64,000 nt of DNA from Deinococcus marmoris DSM 12784 (lineage in GTDB: Bacteria; Deinococcota; Deinococci; Deinococcales; Deinococcaceae), in assembly GCF_000701405.1 (NCBI RefSeq), contig NZ_JNIV01000010.1, positions 1 to 64,000 on the forward strand, read 5' to 3'. Of the stretch, positions 42,285 to 53,716 are shown piece after piece. The notes beneath the pieces were generated by a model. That model saw only the letters and a list, made by a program, of their open reading frames with translations, had not been told where the DNA came from and did not search any database. The translations under genes and the position numbers were made by a program. Position 1 is the first letter of the stretch. Each line of letters opens with the position of its first letter.

Positions 42285-45197
42285 TCACGGTAGAGACGGC
42301 CAACCTGGGGACTCGCCCCCAGCCCCTTCCAGCAGCCACAGGGCGTCGCCGGGACGCAGATGGGCCAGGGCTTCGGCGCGCGGGCCGTGCAGACTTCGGA
42401 GCAGCGGCCACGCGTCCCCCCCAGCTTCCAGCACCCGCCCCAGCGCCCGCCACATGCCCGCACGGAAGGGGGCCAACGCCGGGTCTGCCAGCGCCGCGCG
42501 CAGCCAACGGACCATCTGTGGGCCGTCACCGATGGTCAGGGCGGCCTCCAGCGTGAGCAGTTGCGCCTGCAAACCGGGATCGGGCGTGTCATCCAGTCCC
42601 GGTTGCACGCGGCGCAGCAGGGCGTGGGCGCGGTTCAGATCGGCCAGCGCCTCGGCGGGACGGCCCGCGCGCCACTGCACCTCGGCGCGCATGGTGCGGG
42701 CCTGGGCTTCCTCGTACGGGTGGGCGGCCAGGGCCAGGGCGCGGGTCACGCAGTCCAGCGCCGCCGCCGGGTGGGGTTCGGCCAGCGCGCGGCTGAGGTA
42801 CATGTCGAATAGCAGAATGCTGTCGCGGTCACTTCCGGGCGTGGCCTCCCCAATCAGGCCGTCCAGCAGCGCGCGGGCCTGCTGCAAATCAGGGTGATCC
42901 CGCAGCGGGCCGAGCAGGGGTTGCAGGTACGCGCCGCCCAGCCCGCGCGTCAGGTAGGCCAGGGCCACGCGGTAATGGGTGCGGCGCTGACGGTACTGGA
43001 CCTCGGCGGGGCGGGCGCTGCGGCCTGTCAGCAGGGCCAGGGCCTGGACCGAGGCCGCCAGTGCGTCGTCCGGGCGGCCTAGCGCCAGCAACAATGGAAT
43101 CCCTTCCGACAGCAGGCGGGCGCGGGGCACCCCATCGGCGTGACGGCGCGGATCGGGGGGGAGCAGGTCCAGGGCGCGATTCAGGGTGGCGTGGGCGTCC
43201 TCCAGCAGACCCAGACGGCGCAGGGCGGTGGCGCTGCGGGCCAGCACGCGGGCGCGTTCCTCCTCTCCGGCCCCCGCCGTTTCCAGCCGGGCCACGGCGT
43301 CGCGCAGGGCGGCCAGTGCGGCGGCGGGCTGACCCAGGCGCAGGCGCAGGTCACCCTCCTGATAGCGGGCACGCGCAGAGAGCAGCGGGCTGGAAGGCGG
43401 CACCGAGGCCAGCGCCCCCAGCGCCTCGTCCCAGCGTCCGGCATCCTTGGCGATCAATCCGCGCCACAGGCCCGCGCGGGGGCCGCCCACTGCCGCACGC
43501 GGGTCCATGACGGCGCGGGTGGCCGCTTCCAGATCGCCCGCCCAGCGCGCCAGGGCGGCCTGCACCAGCAGCGCGTCGGCGCACGCACTCACCGCCCAGG
43601 GATCACGGGGGGGCGCGGTAGACAGGAGCAGGGCAGAGACCTCCGGGTGGGCCAGTTGCTCTGCCGCCGCCGCCATGTTTCCGGCCTCCAGACTGCTCTC
43701 GGCCAGCTTGACCCGCGCCCAGGCCCGCACCGGGGGGCGCGTGGCCTCCAGCAGCGTGAACAGGGCGTCGCGCAGCCCCGAATCGTGGTAGTCGCCCCGG
43801 CCCGCGTGGTGGCGCACCACTGCCCCCGCCAGATCGTCGCGGGTCTCCCCCACCGCGCCGTGGCGGATGGAGGGCCACAGCGGCGGCAGCCAGCGGGCGT
43901 CGTCGGGCTGCGCGCGAATGTGGGCCGCCAGTGCCGCCCAGTCCTTCAGCGCTGCCAGCGCGGCCAGTCGAACGGGCCGCCCTGGCTCAGAGGTCAGCCC
44001 GGCCAGTCGGCGCAGCGCCCCAGCACGGTCTCTGGCCTCGGCCCCCTCCCAGGCGGCGCGCAGGGCGGGCGCAGGGGTCCAGCCCAGCGCGTCCGAACCG
44101 GCCAGCAGGGCGCGGGCATGGGGCGGCAACTGACGGAATTCAGCGCCCAGCGCGGTCCGTAGCAGTTCGGGGGGCCAGGAGGTCACGGGCACGTGCGGCG
44201 TGCTGGCCGCCAGCGCTGCCGTCGCCGCCACCAGACGACAGATATCAGGGTCCGTCCACAGGTCCGGCGCGTCCGCGTTCGTCTCGCCGCCGCGCAGGCG
44301 CACCAGCAGACTCAGGCGGTCCAGGTGGCGTCCGGTCTCGGCCACCAGTGAATCGGCCTCCGCGCGGGCAATGCCCAGACGGGCCATCAGATAGCCGCGC
44401 GCCTCGGCAGGGGTGGGCGGATGCAGGGTGATGGTCTCGGGGGGCGGCAGGCCGAGACCATCGACTGAAACCTTTTCCAGGGCCAGCAGCACGGCCAGCC
44501 CTGACGGTGCGGCGCGCAGCAGGTGTTCGGCAGCCCAGCGTGCCGGGGAAATCACCGAACCGTCGGCGCTGCGCGGCGGGCCACCCGCGAAGCTCAGATC
44601 ATCGGTCACGCGCACCAGCAGCGTGCCGGACGCCGGAAGCTGACGCCGCGCGGCCTCCATCTGCGCCGCCGCGAGCTGCGCGTAGGCCGTGCCGGGCGCA
44701 GCTTCCAGTTCCAGCAGACGGGACACCTCACCGGACAGAAACAGTTTTTTGACGGGCAGGCCCGCCTCGCGCAGCGCCGCGTCCAGGCTGTCCAGCAGGA
44801 CGGTCTTGCCCGCCCCGGCCCGCCCGGTCACGATCAGCCGGGGCGCGCGGCCCGCCCGCACCCCGGCCAGAAACTGGCGGTAGGCGCGTTTCTTGCTGCG
44901 GCCCAGCAGTTCCAGTTCGGCGGGCAGCGGGGGGGGCGTGGGGACGGCTGGCGTTGCGGGCAGCGGGCGGCCCGCCTCAGCCGCAAGCCCGGCCAGGATG
45001 GCACGCAGGATTTCCCGGTCCGCCGCCGTACCGATGTCGCGGTAGATGATGTTCCGCACCGCCGCGCCCCCGGCCCCTCGCGCCCGCATCTGGGTTTCCA
45101 GCCAGCGCAGACTGCCGCGCCGCACCGCCGTATCCCCGCCGCCCGCATCCGGGGGCAGGTGGGCACGCAGGTCAGCCAGCACCGCCTTGTAATCCAC
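42285..45197 (-). CDS. large ATPase with TPR-like repeats
   Basis: A 970-residue protein. After an N-terminal helical region, residues 125-132 are a Walker A (GRAGAGKT), followed by an AAA/STAND-like ATPase core (LLVRVTDDLSF is a candidate Walker B), and residues about 400-960 are helical repeats of TPR type (AALAALRDAVARLETAG, AHATLNRALDLLPP, EALADLNRAHALLRR). No output domain is visible. The class resembles signalling NTPases, but no function is assigned. The GTG start (VDYKAVLADLR) follows TACCCT by 10 bases; a TTG 26 codons earlier is the alternative. Confidence 0.75.
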   Translation of the reverse strand: MDYKAVLADLRAHLPPDAGGGDTAVRRGSLRWLETQMRARGAGGAAVRNIIYRDIGTAADREILRAILAGLAAEAGRPLPATPAVPTPPPLPAELELLGRSKKRAYRQFLAGVRAGRAPRLIVTGRAGAGKTVLLDSLDAALREAGLPVKKLFLSGEVSRLLELEAAPGTAYAQLAAAQMEAARRQLPASGTLLVRVTDDLSFAGGPPRSADGSVISPARWAAEHLLRAAPSGLAVLLALEKVSVDGLGLPPPETITLHPPTPAEARGYLMARLGIARAEADSLVAETGRHLDRLSLLVRLRGGETNADAPDLWTDPDICRLVAATAALAASTPHVPVTSWPPELLRTALGAEFRQLPPHARALLAGSDALGWTPAPALRAAWEGAEARDRAGALRRLAGLTSEPGRPVRLAALAALKDWAALAAHIRAQPDDARWLPPLWPSIRHGAVGETRDDLAGAVVRHHAGRGDYHDSGLRDALFTLLEATRPPVRAWARVKLAESSLEAGNMAAAAEQLAHPEVSALLLSTAPPRDPWAVSACADALLVQAALARWAGDLEAATRAVMDPRAAVGGPRAGLWRGLIAKDAGRWDEALGALASVPPSSPLLSARARYQEGDLRLRLGQPAAALAALRDAVARLETAGAGEEERARVLARSATALRRLGLLEDAHATLNRALDLLPPDPRRHADGVPRARLLSEGIPLLLALGRPDDALAASVQALALLTGRSARPAEVQYRQRRTHYRVALAYLTRGLGGAYLQPLLGPLRDHPDLQQARALLDGLIGEATPGSDRDSILLFDMYLSRALAEPHPAAALDCVTRALALAAHPYEEAQARTMRAEVQWRAGRPAEALADLNRAHALLRRVQPGLDDTPDPGLQAQLLTLEAALTIGDGPQMVRWLRAALADPALAPFRAGMWRALGRVLEAGGDAWPLLRSLHGPRAEALAHLRPGDALWLLEGAGGESPGWPSLP

Positions 45198-45302
45198 GAT
45201 GGTTCCCAGGGTAGCACCCACGGGAGCAAAATAGACCCGGTGTAGAAAAGGGCCGGGCCAGCGTTCCTGACGCAAACATCAGCAGTCCAGGCCCCGGCTG
45301 TG

Positions 45303-45308
45303 TATACT
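45303..45308 (+). promoter_or_regulatory. -10 box TATACT for TPR protein gene
   Basis: TATACT about 60 bases before the start codon; the gene also has a GGAG ribosome binding site, so it is a leadered transcript. Confidence 0.45.
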
Positions 45309-45368
45309 CGGCGCAGCCTTCAACCCAAATCCTTTTCTGGTCACCCGCGTGGCCCCCGGAGAATCCCT

Positions 45369-46073
45369 ATGCGTAACCTCATGCTGACCCTTGCCCTGAC
45401 CGCCGCCCTCGTGGCCCCCGCCGCCTCTGCCCAGAGCCAGGGGGCCGCCCAGGCCCTCTACGACTCGGGCAAGTGGCAGGAAGCCGCCGCCTCTGCCGCC
45501 GCCCTGAACACCAGTGCGGGCCTGACCCTGGCCGCCGAGGCCACCACCGCCGGGGCCGGAATGGTGCCCGATACCCAGAAAAAAGCACTGTTTCAGAAAG
45601 CGCAGGGCTATGCCAGCAGCGCGATTGCCAAGGACAAGAACAATGCCGACGCCTACTTTGAGCTGGCGCGCGCACAGGGCCGTCTGGCGCAGTTCTCGGG
45701 CATCCTGCAAAGCCTGGGGCTGGCCGGGGACATGAAGAAGAATCTGGATCAGGCCATCAAGCTCAATCCCAATCTGGCCGGGGCCTACGTGGCGCTGGGC
45801 CTGTGGCACGCCAACCTGGACGAGAAGGGCTTTATCGCCCGCCGCGCCACCGGGGCGGACAGGAACCAGATCGCCCCCAACTTTGCCAAGGCCTTTGCGC
45901 TGGAGCCGAACATGGCCGTCCATCACATCGAATACGCCAACGCCCTGATCCTCCAGAAGAAGAGGACAGAGGCCGCCGCCGAACTTCAGAAGGCCGTCGC
46001 CATGCCCGCCGACACCTTCTGGCAGAAGCGCGATCTGGATGACGCGAAGAGGACGCTGGCCAGCCTGAAATAA
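45369..46073 (+). CDS. exported TPR-like protein
   Basis: A 234-residue protein with a signal peptide (cleavage after about ASA, residue 21) and helical repeats: ALYDSGKWQEAAASAAAL, QKAQGYASSAIAKDKNNADAYFELARAQG, DQAIKLNPNLAGAYVALGLWH, NFAKAFALEPNMAVHHIEYANAL. Probably a periplasmic scaffold. It is divergent from the large ATPase-TPR gene. A CGGAG site precedes the ATG. Confidence 0.85.
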   Translation: MRNLMLTLALTAALVAPAASAQSQGAAQALYDSGKWQEAAASAAALNTSAGLTLAAEATTAGAGMVPDTQKKALFQKAQGYASSAIAKDKNNADAYFELARAQGRLAQFSGILQSLGLAGDMKKNLDQAIKLNPNLAGAYVALGLWHANLDEKGFIARRATGADRNQIAPNFAKAFALEPNMAVHHIEYANALILQKKRTEAAAELQKAVAMPADTFWQKRDLDDAKRTLASLK

Positions 46074-46089
46074 AGGGCCTGGTAGGTGG

Positions 46090-46136
46090 GCGCGGCACGC
46101 GATGGGAATAGATTCCCCAGCGTGCCGCGCTTTTTT
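46090..46136 (+). terminator. terminator after TPR protein gene
   Basis: Eleven-bp perfect stem GCGCGGCACGC/GCGTGCCGCGC, 19-base loop, then six T. Confidence 0.85.
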
Positions 46137-46232
46137 GCGGCTGGGTGGACTAAAAAGGTGAACGCACTCCTGAAACTTCCCGGTGCCCAGGCTATTTGGC
46201 ATCTCTCTTCCTCTCTGGGCAGCCGGGCACGC

Positions 46233-46238
46233 TAAATT
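46233..46238 (+). promoter_or_regulatory. -10 box TAAATT for phzF-like gene (leaderless)
   Basis: TAAATT ends 7 bases before the ATG. Confidence 0.55.
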
Positions 46239-46245
46239 GGTCCGT

Positions 46246-47136
46246 ATGATCGCCTACAGCGAGGTCAGCGCCTTTACCAGCACGCTGGGCCAGGGCAACC
46301 GCGCCGGGGTAGTGCTGGACGCTTCCGGGCTAAGCGAGGCCGAGATGCGCGAACTGGCCGCCTTCCTGGGTGCGCCCGAAACCGTCTTCGTGACCCGTAT
46401 GGGCCGCTCCGCCGTGCAGGTGCGCTACTTCACGCCCACGCAGGAGGTAGAGTTCTGCGGCCACGCCACGCTGGCGCTGGGGCTGATGCTGGCGCAATCG
46501 GGCCACTGGCGCGGCGAGCTGCTGGAACTCGAAACCCTGGCAGGCCGCGTGCCTCTGCAACTGATCAGCGAGGCCGGGGTACCGCATCAGGTCTGGATGC
46601 GCCAGCAGCGCCACGAAATCCGCCCGGTGCCCAGCAGCCTGCGCGCCGAGCTGGCCGAGGCGCTGGGCATCGACGCCCGCATGATCCACAGAGGGCTACC
46701 GCTGGCCGCCGCCAGCACAGGTCTGTGGAGCGTTTTCGTGCCGTTGCTGGACCCGGTGATCCTGGACGCGCTGGAACCCGATCTGGACCGGATTACACTG
46801 CTCAGCGGGGCGCTGGACGTGGGCAGCGTCTACGCCTACGCCCCGATGGGCGTCAACCGCTTCGCGGCGCGCGACTTCGCCCCGGCACTGGGCATCTCCG
46901 AAGATCCCGTGACCGGCAGCGCGGGCGGAGCCTTGATGGCCCTGCTGGCGCACGGGGGCCGCCTGCCGGTGCGCGCCGGACGGGCCTGCGGCGTGATCTA
47001 CCAGGGGCACGCGCTGGGCACCCCCGGCGAGGTGGAGGTGGAGGTGGAGATGCAAGGCGACGCGGTCATGGCCGTCCACGTTGGCGGCTGCGCGGTTCTG
47101 GAGCGGGAAGGAGTGTGGAGGAGAGAGAGAAGTTGA
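46246..47136 (+). CDS. PhzF-family isomerase-like protein
   Basis: Diaminopimelate-epimerase-like fold of two halves, 296 residues. It has [10 protein letters not shown], the catalytic-type Glu in [19 protein letters not shown] near residue 70 and [15 protein letters not shown] in the second half. PhzF catalyses an isomerisation in phenazine synthesis, but no phenazine genes are nearby and most homologues have unknown substrates. Confidence 0.85.
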   Translation: MIAYSEVSAFTSTLGQGNRAGVVLDASGLSEAEMRELAAFLGAPETVFVTRMGRSAVQVRYFTPTQEVEFCGHATLALGLMLAQSGHWRGELLELETLAGRVPLQLISEAGVPHQVWMRQQRHEIRPVPSSLRAELAEALGIDARMIHRGLPLAAASTGLWSVFVPLLDPVILDALEPDLDRITLLSGALDVGSVYAYAPMGVNRFAARDFAPALGISEDPVTGSAGGALMALLAHGGRLPVRAGRACGVIYQGHALGTPGEVEVEVEMQGDAVMAVHVGGCAVLEREGVWRRERS

Positions 47137-47244
47137 GAAGCGGTTTTCGCACTCAGAGCCGCTTCTTTTCAAGCACGTAGAACGAGTACAGCAAAAAGGG
47201 GAGCCAGAATTTCGGCTCCCCCTCCTGATCGCAACTGCTGAAGC

Positions 47245-48576
<1,332 letters not shown>

Positions 48577-48702
48577 GTCGGTTCTCCTGGGGGTATGGAA
48601 GGCGGTCCCCGTCCCATCTGGGAGAGGTGGCTGGGTGGGAAGAATGTGTTTCCCTGTGGTGCTGTGAAGACAGTGTGCGGGACGCAGGCACGCCAGAGAG
48701 GC

Positions 48703-48748
48703 GGTTTACCTGTGATGGGGTGGGGTAAACCACCCTGGCAGGTAAACC
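48703..48748. promoter_or_regulatory. three GGTAAACC operator-like sites upstream of aceA
   Basis: GGTTTACC at 48703-48710 and its inverse GGTAAACC at 48724-48731 and 48741-48748. The latter two are direct repeats of GGTAAACCACCC spaced 17 bp; the first is inverted and 21 bp away, two helical turns. The rest of the gap between aceA and the HAD gene has no gene. Confidence 0.6.
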
Positions 48749-48800
48749 ACCCGAATCAATGCGCCCACAGAGCCTGGAAACAGCTCAATCAACCCAGCGC

Positions 48801-48843
48801 AAAAAACCTCTCCATGTGAACTTATGAAGCTCCACAGGAGAGG
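48801..48843 (-). terminator. terminator after HAD hydrolase gene
   Basis: Minus strand CCTCTCC/GGAGAGG with an inner TGTG/CACA extension, followed by six T. Confidence 0.8.
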
Positions 48844-48880
48844 CGGGGAGAAGGGCCGGGCGTCAGCTTTGCGTCTCGCC

Positions 48881-49495
48881 CTACTCCAGCCACTGCGCCA
48901 GCTCCCGCTCAAATTCCTCGTGCGCCTCGTGGTGGTACAGGATGCCGTGGAATCCGGCAGCGTTGGCGGCGTCGATATTCTCCTGCACATCGTCCACGAA
49001 GGCGGTCTGGGCGGCGGGAAGCCCCATAGCTGCTTCCAGAGCGGCAAACGATTCCGGCGCGGGCTTCTTGTGGCCCAGCTCATTGCTGAAGACCAGCGCA
49101 TCGAAACGGGCAAAACGGGGATCGGCACGCAGATGGTCACTGACCACCGGGTAGTTGTTGCTCAGCAGGCCCACGCGCACGCCTTCCGGCAGGGCGGCCA
49201 GCGTGGCGTACATCGGCGCGTGATCGGCAATGCTGCCCAGATACAGCGCCTCGAAGTCGGCGTAGGGCAGTGTGACGCCAGTTTCTTCCTGCAACACGGA
49301 CCAGAAGTGGTCCAGGGTCCACGCGCCCACTTCCAGTTGCCGGACATGGCGAAAATAACTGTCCCGAACGCGCTCGACGGGTACGCCGCTGCGGTCCGCC
49401 ACGTTCTGGGTGCTGCGCCCGTCGAAGGTGCCGACGGTAAACACGCCTCCCCAATCGAAGGCGACATGACGGGCGGGCAGGACAGATTCATTCAC
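48881..49495 (-). CDS. HAD-family hydrolase
   Basis: Phosphatase-like protein of 204 residues. Motif I is FDWGGVFT (nucleophile Asp), motif II LLSNN, motif III GHKKPAPESF with the Lys, motif IV FVDDVQEN. The cap is a small helical insertion as in HAD subfamily IA. Substrate unknown. GTG start; an imperfect CAATCT box is 5 bases upstream. Confidence 0.87.
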   Translation of the reverse strand: MNESVLPARHVAFDWGGVFTVGTFDGRSTQNVADRSGVPVERVRDSYFRHVRQLEVGAWTLDHFWSVLQEETGVTLPYADFEALYLGSIADHAPMYATLAALPEGVRVGLLSNNYPVVSDHLRADPRFARFDALVFSNELGHKKPAPESFAALEAAMGLPAAQTAFVDDVQENIDAANAAGFHGILYHHEAHEEFERELAQWLE

Positions 49496-49753
49496 GTCTG
49501 AGATTGTGGCGCACCCGGCGTGCGGATGACCCGGCTCTGTTCAGACCTGCACGCAGCCCGGTAAATGAGAACGAAGCCGCCGATGAACTGGCATTTGCCA
49601 CTGTACCCGCAGCCCGGCAGTCCGGCTCGCCCTGCCACACAGCGGAAAATGGACGGAAACACCGTCTCCTGCAACTGGAAGGATCTGGTCGAATTCATTT
49701 ACCACCGTCCATTCAAAACACATGCGCTCAACATTTCTCTAATTTGGAGTCGT

Positions 49754-49759
49754 TATAGT
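49754..49759 (+). promoter_or_regulatory. -10 box TATAGT for nrnA-like gene (leaderless GTG)
   Basis: TATAGT ends 6 bases before the GTG start and fixes it well downstream of the longest open frame. Confidence 0.6.
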
Positions 49760-49765
49760 CCAGGC

Positions 49766-50794
<1,029 letters not shown>

Positions 50795-50895
50795 ACCAGG
50801 AAGACCAGAAAGTCGGCGCGCGAAATCCGTCCGGCCAGCCGTCTCCCCAGGATTGCAGCCGGGTTTCCCAACGAACCTGCCTGCACCTGTGCCGT

Positions 50896-51174
50896 TCAAC
50901 CTTCGGGATGCTCAGGCGTGGGCGGTTCTGCGGCGCGCAGCAATTGCAGTTTGATCATGCTCAGGCGGCCCGGACTCAGAACGCCGCGCGCCAGCACCCG
51001 TTCGCCTAGGGCCAGCACGGGCACGTCGTCGCCGTATTGCCGCCGCCATTCGGCGCTCGTGTCCACATCCAGCAACTGGACCCGGAACTCCAGCCGCGCC
51101 AGATTCGCCTGTGCCTGCTCGCACAGGTGGCAGCCGGTTCGGGTGTAGAGGGTCAGCAGCGGCAATGGGGACAT
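50896..51174 (-). CDS. glutaredoxin-like protein (DUF836 type)
   Basis: Thioredoxin-fold protein of 92 residues with the redox pair CHLC in YTRTGCHLCEQAQ near residue 14 and the cis-Pro in DDVPVLALG. Likely a thiol-disulfide exchange or electron-donor protein. Start at MSPLPLLTLYT, where homology begins; TAACAT lies 11 bases upstream. Confidence 0.85.
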   Translation of the reverse strand: MSPLPLLTLYTRTGCHLCEQAQANLARLEFRVQLLDVDTSAEWRRQYGDDVPVLALGERVLARGVLSPGRLSMIKLQLLRAAEPPTPEHPEG

Positions 51175-51276
51175 GGGTGGCCCAGATGTTAGAGCATCTT
51201 GCCAGAGAATTGCCCCACCAGATGGAGTCACAAGAGCTTCGAGGGCAGCTCAGAAATCCGCCGATCTGGGCAAAGC

Positions 51277-53463
51277 TCAGATGCTGGCGGCGGTCTGGAG
51301 GCCGGACTGCGCTGGAGTGGCCTTCTCCTCGCTGGGCTGCACCGGGTTGAGTCTTTCGGCCACCGATCTGCCCGGAGGGGACTGGCCCGCGCCGGAGTGG
51401 GGGCGGTCCAGCAGCGTCATGGCCTGCACCGGGGCGTACATGTCGCGGCTGGAGATGGGATCGCCCGCACTGGAAATGGTCCGCAGCACCTGCCCGCCCT
51501 GGCGCACGGCGTAGATCTGGCCCTCCGGTCCCACGCTGATCAGCCACGGGGCCTCGGTGGGTTCGCCCACCAGCGTGTCCAGCGAGAAGGTCACGCCGGG
51601 GGTGCCGTCGGCCTCGATCTTGCGGAGTTTGCGGGCCACACCGTCCACGATATACACCGCGCCGTGACGGTCCACACCCAGGCCCTCCAGCGTCCGCAGG
51701 CCCTCGCTGTGGCGGTCCAGCCGGAAAGCGTAGCGGCTGAGGTAGTCGCCCTGCGCGGTAAACTTCTGGACCTCGTTGTTGCCGGTGTCCAGCACGTACA
51801 GGTGGCCGTCTGGTGAGGCCACCATGCGGCGCGGCTTGTCGAAGCGGCCCAGGCCCTGTCCGCGCCCGCCGAAGCGCCGCACGAACTGTCCGGCGGTGTT
51901 GTACACGACGATATGGTGCGCCTCGCCGTCCAGCACGTAGATGTGGCCCTGGGTAAAGGCGATGTCCAGCGGTTGCAGCAGTTCGCCCTCGCCCAGACCA
52001 TAGGGGCCGAAGGACAGCAGTTCCTGACCCTGCGGGTCCAGCTTGCGGACCAGCGCGCCCGACTTGCCCTGGCGGTATTCCTGCAAGGTCACGTACAGGT
52101 TGCCGTCCGCGTCCCCGGCCAGGGCATTGGGCACGCTGGGCAGACCCTGTGCCGCATTGCTGTGATCGCACAGGCTGGCGCGCAGCTTGCCGTGCAGGTC
52201 CAGCAGACGCACGGTACCGCGCTTTTCCTGCACGCTCAGAGCCAGGGCCAGCGGATCGCCGAAGACCTCATCACTCAGCACGCCCGCATCAATGCGGGTG
52301 ATCACCTCGTCCAGAGTGGGACGCTGCGCCGGGTCCTTCTCGATCATGTTCAGGATCAGGTCGTTCAGGCGGCCCGGCACTTCCAGCCTGACCTGTTTGG
52401 GCGGCTTGGGAGATTCGAAGACCTGCTGATGCACCACGGCCTCGTAACTGCCCCGGAAGGCGGTCTGGCCGCTGACCATCTCGTAGGCCAGCAGGCCCAG
52501 GGAATACACGTCGCTGCGGGCGTCCACGCGATTGCCCTTGGCCTGTTCGGGGGCCATGTAGATCGGGGTACCCACCCGCGCGCCCGTCATGGTCAGGCGG
52601 GTCAGGACCTTGCCCACCGCGATGCCGAAGTCCATCAGCTTGACGCCGCCTTCACGCAGTTGGCCGCCCTGAAAGGCGTTCTTGAGCATCATCACGTTGC
52701 CGGGTTTGATGTCGCGGTGGACCACGTTCTGCATGTGGATGTGGCGCAAGGCGTCGGCCAATGCGCGGATCACCTGCACCGACTCGTCAAACGCCAGGGT
52801 GCTGTCTTCCAGCAGGGCTTCCAGGCTGTCGCCGTCCAGAAATTCCATGGCGATGTAATGCTCGGGGTCCTGCATGCGGTAGTCGTAGACCCGCACGATG
52901 TTGGGGTGGTTGAATCTCTTGAGGACTTCCGCCTCGCGGTAGAAGCGTTTGACGAATTTTGCGTCGGCCAGATACTTTTCCTGCGGCACTTTCAGGGCCA
53001 CGATGCGCCCGTCGCTGTTGCGCTTGGCGCGGTATACGCTGCCCATTCCGCCGATGCCGATGCGGTCCATGACCTCGTAATCCTGGAATTTGAGGTCCGC
53101 CTTGGTGGCCGACAGGGCGGCGCGGCGCGTCAGGGTGGGAGCGCGCGACACCCGCGTGGGCTTGCCGCTGGGCAGCCTGACCTCCTTGCGGCGCGCGGGC
53201 TGCGCGGGCAGGGCGGAGGAGGGACGCAGCGAGATCAGGCCGCCGCCCACGATCACGGCCAGCACGCTCAGCGCGCCCTGTGCCCGGTCCAGCGCGGCGG
53301 TCCAGGAACTGCCCTGCGCCGCGCCGCTGTGTGCCAGCACGATCAATGTGGCCACCAGCCCCAGCCCCAGCAGGGTGGCCAGGACGCTCAGGGCACGCTC
53401 CGGGAAGCGGACCAGCAGCAGCAGGCCCACCACGAACAGGGCCGCCAGCAGCAGGGCGGTCAC
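51277..53463 (-). CDS. membrane Ser/Thr protein kinase with C-terminal beta-propeller
   Basis: Eukaryotic-type kinase of 728 residues. Three hydrophobic helices come first (about 1-19, 24-44, 62-79), then the kinase: glycine loop GIGGMGS (136-142), Lys158, HRD (249-251), DFG (278-280), APE (304-306). Residues about 430-690 are NHL-type propeller blades (ALAGDADGNLYVTL, DIAFTQGHIYVLDGEAH, MVASPDGHLYVLDTGNN). The layout resembles RqkA, the DNA-damage-responsive kinase of D. radiodurans whose propeller binds PQQ; orthology is not proven. GTG start. Confidence 0.9.
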   Translation of the reverse strand: MTALLLAALFVVGLLLLVRFPERALSVLATLLGLGLVATLIVLAHSGAAQGSSWTAALDRAQGALSVLAVIVGGGLISLRPSSALPAQPARRKEVRLPSGKPTRVSRAPTLTRRAALSATKADLKFQDYEVMDRIGIGGMGSVYRAKRNSDGRIVALKVPQEKYLADAKFVKRFYREAEVLKRFNHPNIVRVYDYRMQDPEHYIAMEFLDGDSLEALLEDSTLAFDESVQVIRALADALRHIHMQNVVHRDIKPGNVMMLKNAFQGGQLREGGVKLMDFGIAVGKVLTRLTMTGARVGTPIYMAPEQAKGNRVDARSDVYSLGLLAYEMVSGQTAFRGSYEAVVHQQVFESPKPPKQVRLEVPGRLNDLILNMIEKDPAQRPTLDEVITRIDAGVLSDEVFGDPLALALSVQEKRGTVRLLDLHGKLRASLCDHSNAAQGLPSVPNALAGDADGNLYVTLQEYRQGKSGALVRKLDPQGQELLSFGPYGLGEGELLQPLDIAFTQGHIYVLDGEAHHIVVYNTAGQFVRRFGGRGQGLGRFDKPRRMVASPDGHLYVLDTGNNEVQKFTAQGDYLSRYAFRLDRHSEGLRTLEGLGVDRHGAVYIVDGVARKLRKIEADGTPGVTFSLDTLVGEPTEAPWLISVGPEGQIYAVRQGGQVLRTISSAGDPISSRDMYAPVQAMTLLDRPHSGAGQSPPGRSVAERLNPVQPSEEKATPAQSGLQTAASI

Positions 53464-53716
53464 GGGCGCTGGCCTCGGCTGAGCAGGGACAGGGTACAGG
53501 AGTGGGTCATCTCACCCCGTTATACCCTTCAGTTCCTTGCGCCACACTTACAAACAGGGTCTTGAGCCTCCTGGAGCGTGAAAAACCTCGCATCCCTCAA
53601 ATGCAGGCCAGGAAGGCGGACCAGTCAGAGAGAACAGCCCTGTGCTGAAGACGTTCTGACCCCTGGCAGCGCGGCTCTTTTCCCAGTCACTCCCCGCAAA
53701 GGTTCTCCCCGGAACG

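Noticed and set aside
49648..49713. AATGGACGG/CCGTCCATT inverted repeat upstream of nrnA
   Set aside because: Nine-bp arms 48 bases apart without a T tract or relation to the -10 box; chance cannot be excluded, so not listed as a site.
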